Shown piece after piece: positions 45,086 to 53,901 of a stretch of 64,000 nucleotides of DNA (its first letter is position 1; every line of letters starts with the position of its first letter). This stretch comes from Natronolimnohabitans innermongolicus JCM 12255 (GTDB lineage Archaea; Halobacteriota; Halobacteria; Halobacteriales; Natrialbaceae), in assembly GCF_000337215.1 (NCBI RefSeq), contig NZ_AOHZ01000041.1:103428-167427 (forward strand), in the 5' to 3' direction. The position numbers were made by a program, and so were the translations under genes. The notes under the pieces are model-generated. The model worked only from the letters and a program-made list of their open reading frames with translations. It searched no databases and was not told the DNA's origin.

Positions 45086-45256
45086 AGCCGCGTTTCGGCG
45101 ACGACGGTCCTAAAGCCGCCGATATGCGAGCGAGAACGGCTCGATCAGCATCCGTCGTCGCCGACCGTGTCGTACGATGAACGAACTATTTTCAACTGGT
45201 TGAACAGTTCTTTCAGGTTCGAAATGTTGAAATAATACCTCGAAATACAGGTGGCT

Positions 45257-45487
45257 ATGCCAGTACAGGGGGACCGGTCGCTCGCGATCTGTCGAGAGTG
45301 TCAAAGCGCACTCGCGGTGCGAATTCTCGCCGACGGATCGATTCGGCCGATCGGAACCGGCACGACGTGCTCCTGTGGGGGAGACGCGTTCGATGTCGTC
45401 GGCGAGCGAGCCGACGTCGAAACCGGAGGAACCGACGACGGGATCGCCACCGACGCGGACGACGGCCGACCACAGCCGCGAGCGTAA
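45257..45487 (+). CDS. Small zinc-ribbon protein
   Basis: 76 aa. CREC near residue 12 and CSCGG near 39 form a zinc ribbon; the tail is acidic and repetitive (ETGGTDDGIATDADDG). It starts at the ATG of MPVQGDRSLA; a GTG two codons earlier is an alternative. A TATA-like TTGAAATAATACC stretch lies about 26 bases upstream. Function unknown. Confidence 0.65.
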   Translation: MPVQGDRSLAICRECQSALAVRILADGSIRPIGTGTTCSCGGDAFDVVGERADVETGGTDDGIATDADDGRPQPRA

Positions 45488-45576
45488 CCAACGTCCACGT
45501 CGTCGTTCACAGGGCCGTAAGCGGCGACGCCGGCAATACCGAACTCGAACAGTTCGGCTCGAGAAACGCGGCTCGA

Positions 45577-45834
45577 TCACCACTTCGTCGACTGCGAACT
45601 GTAGAACAGCGGGAGCAACAACACGAGAAACAGCGCCCCCATCGCGGCGATGGCAGTCCAGATCACCGAGAGCCACGTCTCTGAGACGACGCCGGCCAAC
45701 TCGAGCGTCCAGAGTAAGCTGTAGCTCCCGACGATCAGGAGGGAGGCCACGTAGCAGCGCAGTCCCCAGCCGACGACGCGGTAGAGCGTGGTCTTCGTGA
45801 CGCGCTGTGAGAGGGCACTCTCGAGGCCGAACAT
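45577..45834 (-). CDS. Small two-helix membrane protein
   Basis: 85 aa from MFGLESALSQRVTKTTLYRVV. It has two membrane segments: about 22-42 and 55-77. I recognise no family. The upstream arginine-rich extension (to 45906) is excluded because it reads as shadow sequence. Confidence 0.6.
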   Translation of the reverse strand: MFGLESALSQRVTKTTLYRVVGWGLRCYVASLLIVGSYSLLWTLELAGVVSETWLSVIWTAIAAMGALFLVLLLPLFYSSQSTKW

Positions 45835-46711
45835 CAGCGCGATCCTCCTCGGTGAAACCCCGTGGACCGTTGGTCGCCCTCGAGGGACGTTCCGACTGAC
45901 AAACACCGACCGACGGATCGGACGACGTCGTGGTGAGGGGCGTCGAGTACGGATCGCATGGGCCGAGCTCTAGGTGATCCTGTGACCGCTGTGACTTGAA
46001 TCTACTTGCCGGTCGGCGGGTGGGGGCCGGACCGCCGGCCGTCAGCACCGGGCCAATCGCGGACAGGACGTGAGTGTGTGGCGGCGTCGGATCGGCGAGT
46101 CGTGCAAATCGGACGATGTCGAGTCTGTCAGACGTTGTCTTCCCCACCTAACCAACAGAATTAATGCCGGAGGTGTTGTCTTGCTAACTGGTTCCGGCAG
46201 TTCCCGTCAACCGAACGCCGGGATCATCCGTGTGGAGCGCCCAATCGTATTGCTGGTCAGATCGTGCCGATGGGGTGTACCCACGTTTTCACGGCGCGTC
46301 TCGAACCGGGGCACACAGCGATGACGCCGGCTGGACTCGTTTCGACTCGGTGTGGCGAGCGGACTCGCCGACCGGCGCTATGAACAGCGATGGCGGCCCG
46401 CGAGCACTCGAGCGAGACGGGAGCGGTTTTCCCGGCGATCACGGTCGCTCGAGGCGTTCAAGCAACCGTTGGAGGGGTTCTATCGGACGCTAATTATCGA
46501 AACTGAAACCGCGTGTCGGTGCCAGTTCGCGGACGATACCCCACCTATATGTACCAGACAATCACTGTGTTCGACAGCATCCGACTGCGGTGGCGAGAAC
46601 TCGTATCGCGACGCCGTGACGACTGGTGTCCGTCACGCGAACGACGATCGGTGGTGCGAGACGTTCGATCCGATACTCGAGTCGACCGCCGCTCGTGGGT
46701 GCGTGACAACT
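45835..46711. other. Upstream region of first pilin gene, no gene seen
   Basis: About 880 bases of mixed composition. Frames are interrupted and none carries a motif. It contains AT-rich patches (for example CTAATTATCGAAACTG at about 46490), possible pilin promoters, and ends with GTGGGTGCGTGACAA directly before pilin 1, a segment repeated before pilin 2. Confidence 0.45.
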
Positions 46712-47185
46712 ATGGACTTGACACAATACAGAGCGAAACTGATCGGTAGCGAGGACGAACGAGCGGTAAGTCCGGTGATCGGCGTGATTCTGATGGTCGC
46801 CATTACGGTTATTCTGGCGGCGGTCATCGCGGCGTTCGTACTGGACATGGGACCGGAGGATCCGGATCCAACGGCCGTCGTGGACGTCGACAATAACGTC
46901 AACGATACGACGGTCGAGTTGCAGGGGACGACTGATGCCGATGGGGTTATCGTCTGGAACGCTTCAGAGGATGAGGTTCTTGGGACCAGTGACGATGCTA
47001 TCTTGGATACGACTGGTGCATCAATGAGCTTCGACAATGATACCGATGGTGTCAATGATAGTACCGAAATAACGATCTACGCATATCGGGGCGAACCTAG
47101 CGAGGATTGGGAAAGTATAGAGGATCTCGACAATCTTGAGGCATACGCTATCGAAGAAGAGTTCACCTTCGAAGACGACAGCTAA
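46712..47185 (+). CDS. Type IV pilin, copy 1
   Basis: 157 aa. Class III signal: a short charged leader MDLTQYRAKLIGSEDE, then [16 protein letters not shown] and about 20 hydrophobic residues (18-46). The prepilin peptidase PibD should cut before Ala18. The mature head (from about 50) is beta-rich and acidic: TVELQGTTDADGVIVWNAS, EITIYAYRGEPS, with AYAIEEEFTF at the end. DUF1628-type archaeal pilins mediate surface adhesion. Two close paralogs follow, with an almost identical leader and helix. Confidence 0.92.
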   Translation: MDLTQYRAKLIGSEDERAVSPVIGVILMVAITVILAAVIAAFVLDMGPEDPDPTAVVDVDNNVNDTTVELQGTTDADGVIVWNASEDEVLGTSDDAILDTTGASMSFDNDTDGVNDSTEITIYAYRGEPSEDWESIEDLDNLEAYAIEEEFTFEDDS

Positions 47186-47604
47186 ATAAGGCGTCTTCTC
47201 CGTTTTTCGCAGTTATACCGCTAGCAGCGGACGAACGTATCGAGTACTCGAGTTGGATGCTAATCCCCTATTTCACTCGTCTGCCAAACCCTTCATAACT
47301 CTGTTCAATATCGTATCCTATCAAATACAATATTTGAGGTGATACACCGCTATAATTTCATGACGCGACTACAGCCTGTATCAGCCGTCCGATTATCGAT
47401 ATCGATATTTGCTTCGATACTCGTTCATGAGTGAATAGGTACACTATCAAATAATTTTAAATAGTCGGCATTCAGTGATAGCTAACAGCACCAGAGAGCG
47501 TGAGAAGACAATGCCGAGGAGCAGCCCAATCCCCCTCGAGTACAGCCGGGACGTCACAGTCTCGGAACGATTCTTCTCCCTGCTTGTGGGTGCGTGACAA
47601 TAAT
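47186..47604. other. Intergenic between pilins 1 and 2
   Basis: About 420 bases, AT-rich (for example ATAATTTTAAATAGTCGG near 47452-47469, a strong TATA-like region for pilin 2). It ends in GTGGGTGCGTGACAATAAT, shared with the sequence before pilin 1. No gene. Confidence 0.5.
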
Positions 47605-48033
47605 ATGGATTTACGTAACTATCGAAATAAATTGGTCGGCGACGAAGACGAGCGGGCAGTATCACCCGTTATCGGAGTAATTCTCATGGTCGCGATTACG
47701 GTTATCCTCGCGGCCGTGATCGCAGCGTTCGTGCTCGATATGGGCCCAGAGGGCCCGGAGCCGACGGCTGTGGTGGATGTTGATGAACAGAATGACACGA
47801 CGGTAGTCGAGCTGCGCGGGACTACCGACGCCGATGGGATTCTTATTAAAGTCGACAATGGTAGTGGTAATGAGTTTGAGAGTATAATAGAAACCACCGG
47901 TGGCTCAGAAGGTATTGACCACAGTGGAAACGAATCGGCTACCGTCTACGCGTATAGCGGAGGCGGAGACAATATCGAAGGTCTCGATGATGTCGACGAG
48001 TACACCATCGCCGAGGAGTTCGACCTCGACTAA
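47605..48033 (+). CDS. Type IV pilin, copy 2
   Basis: 142 aa. The leader [16 protein letters not shown] and helix [16 protein letters not shown] are nearly those of copies 1 and 3. The head has [19 protein letters not shown] and a tail [15 protein letters not shown] with [11 protein letters not shown]. The [13 protein letters not shown] strand is common to all three, so the heads share an origin. The head is shorter than in copy 1. A repeat element of family B lies just downstream. Confidence 0.92.
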   Translation: MDLRNYRNKLVGDEDERAVSPVIGVILMVAITVILAAVIAAFVLDMGPEGPEPTAVVDVDEQNDTTVVELRGTTDADGILIKVDNGSGNEFESIIETTGGSEGIDHSGNESATVYAYSGGGDNIEGLDDVDEYTIAEEFDLD

Positions 48034-48042
48034 CCTGAACTC

Positions 48043-48128
48043 CTATAGTAGCCACTGAAACGGTTTACACACTGATCGCAACGCTGTACTGCGATCAGGT
48101 GTGCAGTGACTTTCAGTGGCCACTATAG
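48043..48128. repeat. Palindromic repeat, family B copy 2 (short form)
   Basis: 86 bp, ends CTATAGTAGCCACTGAAAC and CTTTCAGTGGCCACTATAG, complementary over 16 of 18 positions. The interior is a hairpin CTGATCGCA...TGCGATCAG. It is related to the 137-bp element at 12471-12607. It lies ten bases after the stop of pilin 2 and could end its transcript. Confidence 0.85.
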
Positions 48129-49067
48129 TTCACGCGTTTTTGCTGCAGTGCCAGACAATGGAAAACACTCGAGTCGCTACGTCCCTCGACCTCGAGAAAC
48201 TATGAGAACAATTTTGAGAACGTTACGTCGTACTGCCATGATGAGTCGGTCACAAAAGCCGACGGTATCGCACCGTCGGTGCTCCCCATCCGTAGTGGTG
48301 TGTCGGCGGACGGGCGAATCGGCGATCAGGTAGTGACGTTGGAACTACTGATCGGTCGCGGGTAGATCCGACATCGCAGTCGGACGGATGCTGTCGGCAC
48401 AGACAGTACTCCCTGCCCCGCTACCCGACGCATTCGTCCATCGAAGCCTAAGTGTACTGGCCGTCTCACGTGCCCATAGTTCTCAACGACGGACTCGTGG
48501 GGCATCCCCAGTGCGGTGCTTGAGCCGAGTCCACGCCACCGAAGTACTCGACCAGATTCCGAGCACGACGGGGGGAACTCGAGCGCGCTCGATCGTGCGA
48601 GGTCGCGTTCGGACCCGTTCTGGAACGCAACTCGGGAGCCTGAGCACGACAGACGACGAAGCACGTCTCCATCGCGATCGGCGGCGCGCGCGAGTCCGCG
48701 TCCCGCGAATACCGCCTCTGTATGACCAATACCAATATCCATCGGGATTATCTGGACGAACGCTCGTCCGTGCTCGAATACACAGAACCGCATGACTGCG
48801 GTGCCTCAAGGCGGGGTTGTAACGTCACAGCACGCCCCCTGATTCTCACGTCTGAAATCGACCGAGACGTCCCAGGCAGTTTGAACTTCATACTAACGAA
48901 TACCTATATATAGTCGTACTCCACTGATCGCGATCAGCACCGGACGACGCTGAGAAGATGACGCCGAGGAACAGTCCACTCCCCCCTCGAGCGCCACGGG
49001 TGACGTTCACGAGCCCCAGTGCGTCTTCTCACCGTTTACAGGTGTGTTCACGGAACGAACCACAATC
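48129..49067. other. Long gene-poor interval before pilin 3
   Basis: About 940 bases. Several overlapping frames occur in both directions (for example 48388-48795 and minus 48326-48793), but none has a motif or a plausible start, so they are probably shadows or decayed sequence. The end (about 48955-49065) parallels the upstream region of pilin 2: GATGACGCCGAGGAACAGTC against CAATGCCGAGGAGCAGCCC, showing the pilin and its 5' flank were duplicated as a unit. Confidence 0.5.
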
Positions 49068-49517
49068 ATGGATCTAACGAAATACAGAGACAAGCTGGTC
49101 GGCAGCGAAGACGAACGAGCAGTATCGCCCGTTATCGGAATTATCCTGATGGTCGCCATTACGGTTATTCTGGCGGCTGTTATCGCGGCATTCGTGCTGG
49201 ACATGGGTCCAGAGGATCCGGATCCACAGGCTGTGATCGACGACGAACAGACTGGTGACGAGGTCGAAATTGAACTGCAGGGAACCACGGACGCGGATGG
49301 GATTATCGTCTGTAATGAGAGCGATGGGATAGTTAATGACGAGGAAGGTGTGCTGACTACGACTGGCGAATCACACGAATTCAACATATCCGATGGCGAT
49401 ACCATCCAGGTGATTGCTTTCAGTGGTGACGAACCCGATGTGTACGGTGAAGAAGACGTAGACGAACTCGGTCTCGACAACTACGCAATCGTAGACGAAT
49501 TCGAGTCCGACGACTAA
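49068..49517 (+). CDS. Type IV pilin, copy 3
   Basis: 149 aa, leader MDLTKYRDKLVGSEDE and helix [16 protein letters not shown]. The head reads [19 protein letters not shown] and later IQVIAFSGDEPDVYGEE with NYAIVDEFESDD at the end. It carries one cysteine (CNES), unlike copies 1 and 2. The 5' half is very close to copy 1 at the DNA level (a 30-base identical stretch over CTGATGGTCGCCATTACGG in 46790 and 49148 regions), indicating recent duplication. Confidence 0.92.
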   Translation: MDLTKYRDKLVGSEDERAVSPVIGIILMVAITVILAAVIAAFVLDMGPEDPDPQAVIDDEQTGDEVEIELQGTTDADGIIVCNESDGIVNDEEGVLTTTGESHEFNISDGDTIQVIAFSGDEPDVYGEEDVDELGLDNYAIVDEFESDD

Positions 49518-49774
49518 CAGTCTGTAGAACCGCTATCCTAACGCTTTTCGCCGCTATTTCCACAGTCCCGTCCGCACCACGATACGTACCGCGCCGTTTT
49601 CACATACCAGTGTCGATGATGTCGGTTCTGTCGATCGTCCCCCTCGAGTCCAGTACACACCCACACTCCGTCGTGGATTGTTGCTAACTCGAGGGCTGTA
49701 AGTCCATCCGGAGAATTTCCAGATCACGGGAAGCGAACGCCACACTATATTCACGGCTGCCTGAACGTCCGGTG

Positions 49775-50335
49775 ATGACTGCCGAAGAGATGGATCTCGA
49801 GGAAATGACGGCGTTTCTTCGAGACGCGAACACAGGCGTGCTATCGTTAACGAACGGCAGCGAAACCTACGCGGTTCCGGAGTCGTTCGCGTACGACGAC
49901 GGAACGATCTACTTCCAATTCGCGAACCGAGATGGCAGCCACAAGATGTCGTTCGTCGGAACGACCGACGTCGCGACGGTGACCGTCTTCGCCGAGAACC
50001 CCGCGAGAAGCGTTATCGCCAGAGGGCCGATCGAGCGTGTGCCGGAACACGAAACGCTCGAGGCGACGAGCGCACTCGCAGAGAACGCGTCTATCCCGAC
50101 GCTGAACGTCGTTCCAGACGTTTCCGTCGACGAACTTTCCTTCGAACTCTATCGCGTCGACCTGGAGTTCGTTACCGGACGACGGTTTCCCGAGTCTCGG
50201 TCGCAGACGGTGACCGAACTACCCGATATCTGTATTGGACACCTCGAGGACGCACTGCGTGACGACGATCCAGCGGAGAAGGACTACCACATTCGACAGG
50301 CGATGCAGGCGTGCTCTCCACTTCCCGACGACTAG
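49775..50335 (+). CDS. Pyridoxamine 5'-phosphate oxidase-fold protein
   Basis: 186 aa. The split-barrel FMN-binding fold is visible from MTAFLRDANTGVLSLTNGSETYAVPESFAYDDGTIYFQFANRD to HKMSFVGTTDVATVTVF and VIARGPIERVPE. Members act as flavin-dependent oxidoreductases or bind heme/F420; substrate here is unknown. A GTG at 49772 would start the same frame one codon earlier. Not obviously linked to the pilin genes. Confidence 0.85.
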   Translation: MTAEEMDLEEMTAFLRDANTGVLSLTNGSETYAVPESFAYDDGTIYFQFANRDGSHKMSFVGTTDVATVTVFAENPARSVIARGPIERVPEHETLEATSALAENASIPTLNVVPDVSVDELSFELYRVDLEFVTGRRFPESRSQTVTELPDICIGHLEDALRDDDPAEKDYHIRQAMQACSPLPDD

Positions 50336-50742
50336 TCGTCTCGGACGCCCGTATACAGTTCACCGCCGATCGGCACTGTGACCGTGGTTTCGGCCGCGAC
50401 ACTCACGTCTCGGGTGAGCGACCTCTCGATGGCCTTCTAGCCGAGATCCAAGAATGGTCCCTGCTCTGATCCCACGGATCAGTGTCGGCAGGTGTCCAAT
50501 ACGGACAATGGTGGGCGCGGTCGCTGTTGGCACCGTAACCGCGACAGAAGCGGTCGGAAACGTGCGCTCCGCAGTGTTTGCACGTCGAATCAGTGCCGGC
50601 CGACGGCCACGGCGCGACCGTCACGCCGACCACCTCTGAATCTCCTGTCCGCCAAACGGAATTACCTCAAACCCGAGAATTGGATTTTCGGCACGCTCAG
50701 AGGTATGAGCGGCTAGGAGTTGAACATTTGGAGAATTCGAAG
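50336..50742. other. Interval before tRNA-Pro
   Basis: About 400 bases. The only candidate gene is the small minus-strand zinc-ribbon frame listed separately. Nothing else is supported. Confidence 0.4.
50403..50633 (-). CDS. Degenerate DUF7563-like zinc-ribbon frame
   Basis: 76 aa from a GTG. The segment CKHCGAHVSDRFCRGYGANSD, split here, and HHCPYW resemble the haloarchaeal DUF7563 pattern C-x2-CGAHVS-x-F-x-R...CPxC, but the last ligand is Trp instead of Cys. It could be a decaying gene or a true divergent member. Weak start and arginine-rich tail lower confidence. Confidence 0.35.
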   Translation of the reverse strand: MVGVTVAPWPSAGTDSTCKHCGAHVSDRFCRGYGANSDRAHHCPYWTPADTDPWDQSRDHSWISARRPSRGRSPET

Positions 50743-50813
50743 TGGGACCGCCGAGAATTGAACTCGGGTCCTACGGACCCCATCCGCAGAGGATACCACT
50801 ACCCCACGGTCCC
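50743..50813 (-). tRNA. tRNA-Pro (GGG)
   Basis: The minus strand folds as a tRNA of 71 bases including the discriminator: acceptor GGGACCG/CGGTCCC, D arm GGGTAGTGGTATCC, anticodon stem TGCGG/CCGTA around the loop ATGGGGT, and a T arm with GTTCAATT. The anticodon GGG (after U33) gives proline; G37 is typical for proline tRNAs. 3' CCA is not encoded. Confidence 0.96.
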
Positions 50814-50899
50814 GCATGTAGATGCATGGCCGTCTGCCGTTTAAGGGTATCGTTTCGAGAGCGCCACGACACGGTCTCGCGTAGCTCTCGAGTCCGCGT

Positions 50900-51820
50900 C
50901 TACACCAACACGCGCTCGAGGTCGACCACGACGCCCTCCGCAGCGTCCGCAGCCCCGACGAACTCGCCGAGACACACCGCCGCGTCGTTCGGCGTGTAGC
51001 ACGCGACCAGTTGTCCCTCGGCGACGTCGTCGGCGACGTCGAGGACGCCCGGCGCGTACACCGGTGCGCCCTCGGCGACCTCGGCGGCCGCGCTCCGTGC
51101 GATCGTCACGCTCGGGAGGTCCTCGAGGATTCGCTCTGCCGGATCGACGACCTCGCGAAGTAGGTCGGCGTCGTCGTCCTCGCGCCAGAACGCGAGCGCG
51201 TCGAGGAATTCGTACGCCGAGTAGAGGTCGCGGTCGTCGAAGGGGGACGTCGCAGTCCGTCGCAGGTGGCCCATGTGGCCGCCGGTTCCGAGCGCCAGGC
51301 CGAGGTCGTGACAGAGTTTGCGGACGTAGGTGCCACTCTCGCAGCGAATCCGAAGCAAGAGCTGCCGATCGCTCGCCTCGAGAACGTCCAGATCGTAAAT
51401 CTCGCGAACGCGCAGGCGTCGTGACACCGCGCTCTTGCGCGGGGGTTTCTGGTAGATCGGTCCCTCGAAGTCGGCGACGACCGATTCGGCGTCCGCGGGA
51501 ACCGGAGCGTGACACTCGAGGACGGCAACGTACTCCTTGAAACCCTCGAGGAAGACCTGTGCTAGTCGAGTGGCCTCGCCGAGCATGACGGGAAGACAGC
51601 CGGTAACCTTGGGGTCGAGCGTTCCGGCGTGGGCGGCCTGTTCGATCGTTGCGTCCGTGCTCTGTGCAGTCAGCGTCTCGTCGACGGCGTCGCGGAGCCA
51701 GCCGCTAACCTGGTGGGAGGACGGACCAGGGGGTTTGTCGAGGTTGACGACGCCGAACGTGAGTAGTTCCTCGGGGGGTCGTTCTGCGGGCGGCCCGCGG
51801 AGTCGAGAGTGGTCGGTCAT
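50900..51820 (-). CDS. cbf5: tRNA/rRNA pseudouridine synthase, TruB/Cbf5 family
   Basis: 306 aa. The catalytic Asp69 lies in AAHAGTLDPKVTG, the motif-I region GVVNLDKPPGPSSHQV is near 23-38, and KLCHDLGLALGTGGHM and RIRCESGTYVRKLCHD support the family. A C-terminal PUA domain begins about 225 (VTIARSAAAEVAEGAPVYAPGVL). In archaea Cbf5 works in H/ACA RNPs and also makes tRNA psi55. It is three bases from the end of cmk, typical of the archaeal cmk-cbf5 pair. The tRNA-Pro gene sits just downstream. Confidence 0.94.
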   Translation of the reverse strand: MTDHSRLRGPPAERPPEELLTFGVVNLDKPPGPSSHQVSGWLRDAVDETLTAQSTDATIEQAAHAGTLDPKVTGCLPVMLGEATRLAQVFLEGFKEYVAVLECHAPVPADAESVVADFEGPIYQKPPRKSAVSRRLRVREIYDLDVLEASDRQLLLRIRCESGTYVRKLCHDLGLALGTGGHMGHLRRTATSPFDDRDLYSAYEFLDALAFWREDDDADLLREVVDPAERILEDLPSVTIARSAAAEVAEGAPVYAPGVLDVADDVAEGQLVACYTPNDAAVCLGEFVGAADAAEGVVVDLERVLV

Positions 51821-51822
51821 CC

Positions 51823-52398
51823 TCAGAAGTCGTACTCCGTCGGGACGGCGGCTTGCCCCTCGTCGCCGTCGCCGTCGTAGCGCTCGACGGCGGTGACGAA
51901 CATATCCAGTACGGCGCCGGGCTCCCACCGGGCCGTGTTCACCGAGAGATCGTAGATCGTTAGATCGCGAATGTCGATACTGTAGTACTCCTGGTAACGC
52001 TTGGCTTCGCTGGCCTCCCGGGCTTTCGTCTCCTCGGTTGCTCGTTCCGGATCTTTGCCCTCTCGCTCGGCAATTCGGTGGCCGCGGACTCGTGGCGGCG
52101 CGTCGAGCCAGAACCGGAAGTCGGCCTGTTCGCCGGCCAGCCAGCCGGCCAGTCGAGACTCGAGGACCAGGTCGTCACCGTCGACGGCGATTTCTCGCAG
52201 TCGCCGGTCGAGATCTCGGTCGATCTGATCGTTTTCTTCGGCGAGTTTGTTGAACTCGAGGGGTGTGTAGCCGCGCTCGTCGGCGAGCTCTCGGAAGATG
52301 TCACCGCCGCTGACGTGCTCCAAGTCGAACCGCTCGGCGAGTAACTCCGCTGTCGTACTCTTCCCGCTACCCGGCGGGCCGGAGACGGTAAGTAACAT
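51823..52398 (-). CDS. cmk: Cytidylate kinase
   Basis: 191 aa. P-loop GPPGSGKST at 7-15, then [22 protein letters not shown] and the basic [14 protein letters not shown] lid helices. It is the archaeal short CMP kinase that phosphorylates CMP and dCMP with ATP. The ATG at 52398 is chosen over the upstream extension. It precedes cbf5 by three bases (same operon). An EMC3-like gene lies upstream past a repeat element. Confidence 0.94.
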   Translation of the reverse strand: MLLTVSGPPGSGKSTTAELLAERFDLEHVSGGDIFRELADERGYTPLEFNKLAEENDQIDRDLDRRLREIAVDGDDLVLESRLAGWLAGEQADFRFWLDAPPRVRGHRIAEREGKDPERATEETKAREASEAKRYQEYYSIDIRDLTIYDLSVNTARWEPGAVLDMFVTAVERYDGDGDEGQAAVPTEYDF

Positions 52399-52503
52399 AT
52401 CCGAACTGCGCGGCGGCCGGTAAAATGGGTTTTGAATCGTTCGACGAACACCGACTGAAACGACACCGGACGCGGTGAGACAGACGCCCACCTCGAACGC
52501 CTC

Positions 52504-52585
52504 ATACGGTTTACTGTCCGTCAGTTCCGACGCAACCGCGGTCCGGGCGGCGGTTGCGCCGGGACATCGGGACAGCAATCCGTAT
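52504..52585. repeat. Palindromic intergenic repeat, family A copy 3
   Basis: 82 bp, ends ATACGGTTTACTGT and ACAGCAATCCGTAT, and stem arms CGCAACCGC and GCGGTTGCG. It is nearly identical over much of its length to the copy at 7685. Unlike the other two it lies between tandem minus-strand genes (the EMC3-like gene and cmk), which would separate their transcripts if it terminates. Confidence 0.85.
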
Positions 52586-52637
52586 CAGTTGTGAGTCGAT
52601 TTGCGAATCAGAATCGATCGGATACGGTCGCCCGACG

Positions 52638-53582
52638 TCAGGCCGTATCCGGCGACATGTCGATATTCAGAGACTTGCGCATCAGTTGCGAGAAGCCCAG
52701 CGAGCAGAGGAAGTACCAGATAATCCAGGCCGGCATCGGTCCGAGCACTCCCGACTGCCAGTTGGTCTCTCCGACGAGCGGCATGACGACGGTCTCGTCG
52801 ACGCCGATCGACTGCACTTGCCAGTAGATCCACAGGAACAGCGGGATCGTAAGCAGCATAATCCAGACCATCGGCCGAAGCTGCTCTTTGAACATACCGA
52901 GGTTCTCGGCCATCGCCTCCATCTGCTCCTCGCGGATATCCTCGAGTTCGTTGTCGAGACGTTCGATTTCGGCCTCGCTGGCGCCGCGCTCCTCGGCTTC
53001 CTGTTTGCGTTCGCGGGCGTCTTTCTGTTTTTCTTGCATGGCCTTCATCCGCTCTTGGTACTTGGCCATGATCTCGGGGTTCATCATGTTCGCCTGCAGG
53101 AGCGCCGAGTACAGCCCCGTCAGCAGTGCAACTGAAAGAATCACTGCGTAGAAGGGAAGCGCCTCGTTCAGTGGTGCGAGGAAGAGATCCACTGTGGTCC
53201 CAACGGCTGTCTGGATCGAATCGAACCAGTACCCGGGCATGAGCAGGAGTGCGCTGACAGCGGCGATCTTGTCCCACTGAGACCACTTGGTCTCCTCAGC
53301 GTCGATATCGACATCGGTGTCGTAGCTCTCGACGTCCCCATCACCGTCGAGTGCCTCGTCGTAGGCCTCGCGGTCGGCGATTCGGAACCCTTCGTCGCCG
53401 TCGACTAGTACGCCTTTCTCGATCAATCGGCCCCACTGCCCGCTCGTCAGATCGTCGCGGACGTGGGCCCACTCGACCTCGCCACCGTTCTCGTCGGCCG
53501 CGTCTCGAATGGCCTCGAGCGCGTCCGACATGGCGGAATCCTCTCGGACGAGGTCGTTGATTTTCTCCGCTGTACGCGTCAT
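52638..53582 (-). CDS. EMC3/TMCO1 family (DUF106) insertase-like protein
   Basis: 314 aa. The N-terminus has a small winged-helix-like region (ENGGEVEWAHVRDDLTSGQWGRLIEKGVLV), then membrane helices at about 105-125, 142-162, 238-255 and 285-300. Between the second and third lies a long charged coiled coil (KYQERMKAMQEKQKDARER to EDIREEQMEAMAENLGMF). This is the archaeal Oxa1-superfamily plan (Ylp1/EMC3), which inserts membrane proteins. The gene usually follows adk; here about 6 kb separates them. Confidence 0.9.
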   Translation of the reverse strand: MTRTAEKINDLVREDSAMSDALEAIRDAADENGGEVEWAHVRDDLTSGQWGRLIEKGVLVDGDEGFRIADREAYDEALDGDGDVESYDTDVDIDAEETKWSQWDKIAAVSALLLMPGYWFDSIQTAVGTTVDLFLAPLNEALPFYAVILSVALLTGLYSALLQANMMNPEIMAKYQERMKAMQEKQKDARERKQEAEERGASEAEIERLDNELEDIREEQMEAMAENLGMFKEQLRPMVWIMLLTIPLFLWIYWQVQSIGVDETVVMPLVGETNWQSGVLGPMPAWIIWYFLCSLGFSQLMRKSLNIDMSPDTA

Positions 53583-53742
53583 CTGTGTTGGGCTAGGTAC
53601 GTTCGGTATACAAGTGTTTATCTTCGATGGCGGTCCGAACGGCCGAACGGGCAGCGATACCGACGGTCGCGTTCGAAACCGCCACGAGACCGCCCCTTCT
53701 CACCCACTCTCGAGGAACGGGAGACCGCTGCGTCCCCAGAGC

Positions 53743-53901
53743 CGTCGCCGTCGTCAGCCGACGACGATGTAATCGGAATCGAGGTCGATCCCGGTGTCGA
53801 CGGAACCAGACAAGTCGTCGCCGTCGTCAGCCGACGACGATGTAATCGGAATCGAGGTCGATCCCGGTGTCGACGGAACCAGACAAGTCGTCGCCGTCGT
53901 C
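53743..53901. repeat. 73-bp tandem repeat at gene 3' end
   Basis: About 2.2 perfect copies of a 73-bp unit (positions x and x+73 agree from 53743-53828 to 53816-53901). The repeat includes the last codons and the stop of the 1320-aa gene. The second copy lies after the stop and is out of frame (73 is not a multiple of 3), so it is a vestigial duplication. Confidence 0.9.

Noticed and set aside
48326..48795. Frames in both directions between pilins 2 and 3
   Set aside because: No start signal, no motif and mutual overlap; considered a transposase remnant but nothing supports it.
46712..49517. Archaellin operon
   Set aside because: The leader and helix fit type IV pilins and no fla/arl genes are nearby.
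7685..52585. CRISPR array from repeated 82-bp units
   Set aside because: Copies are far apart, palindromic and single; no spacers or cas genes.
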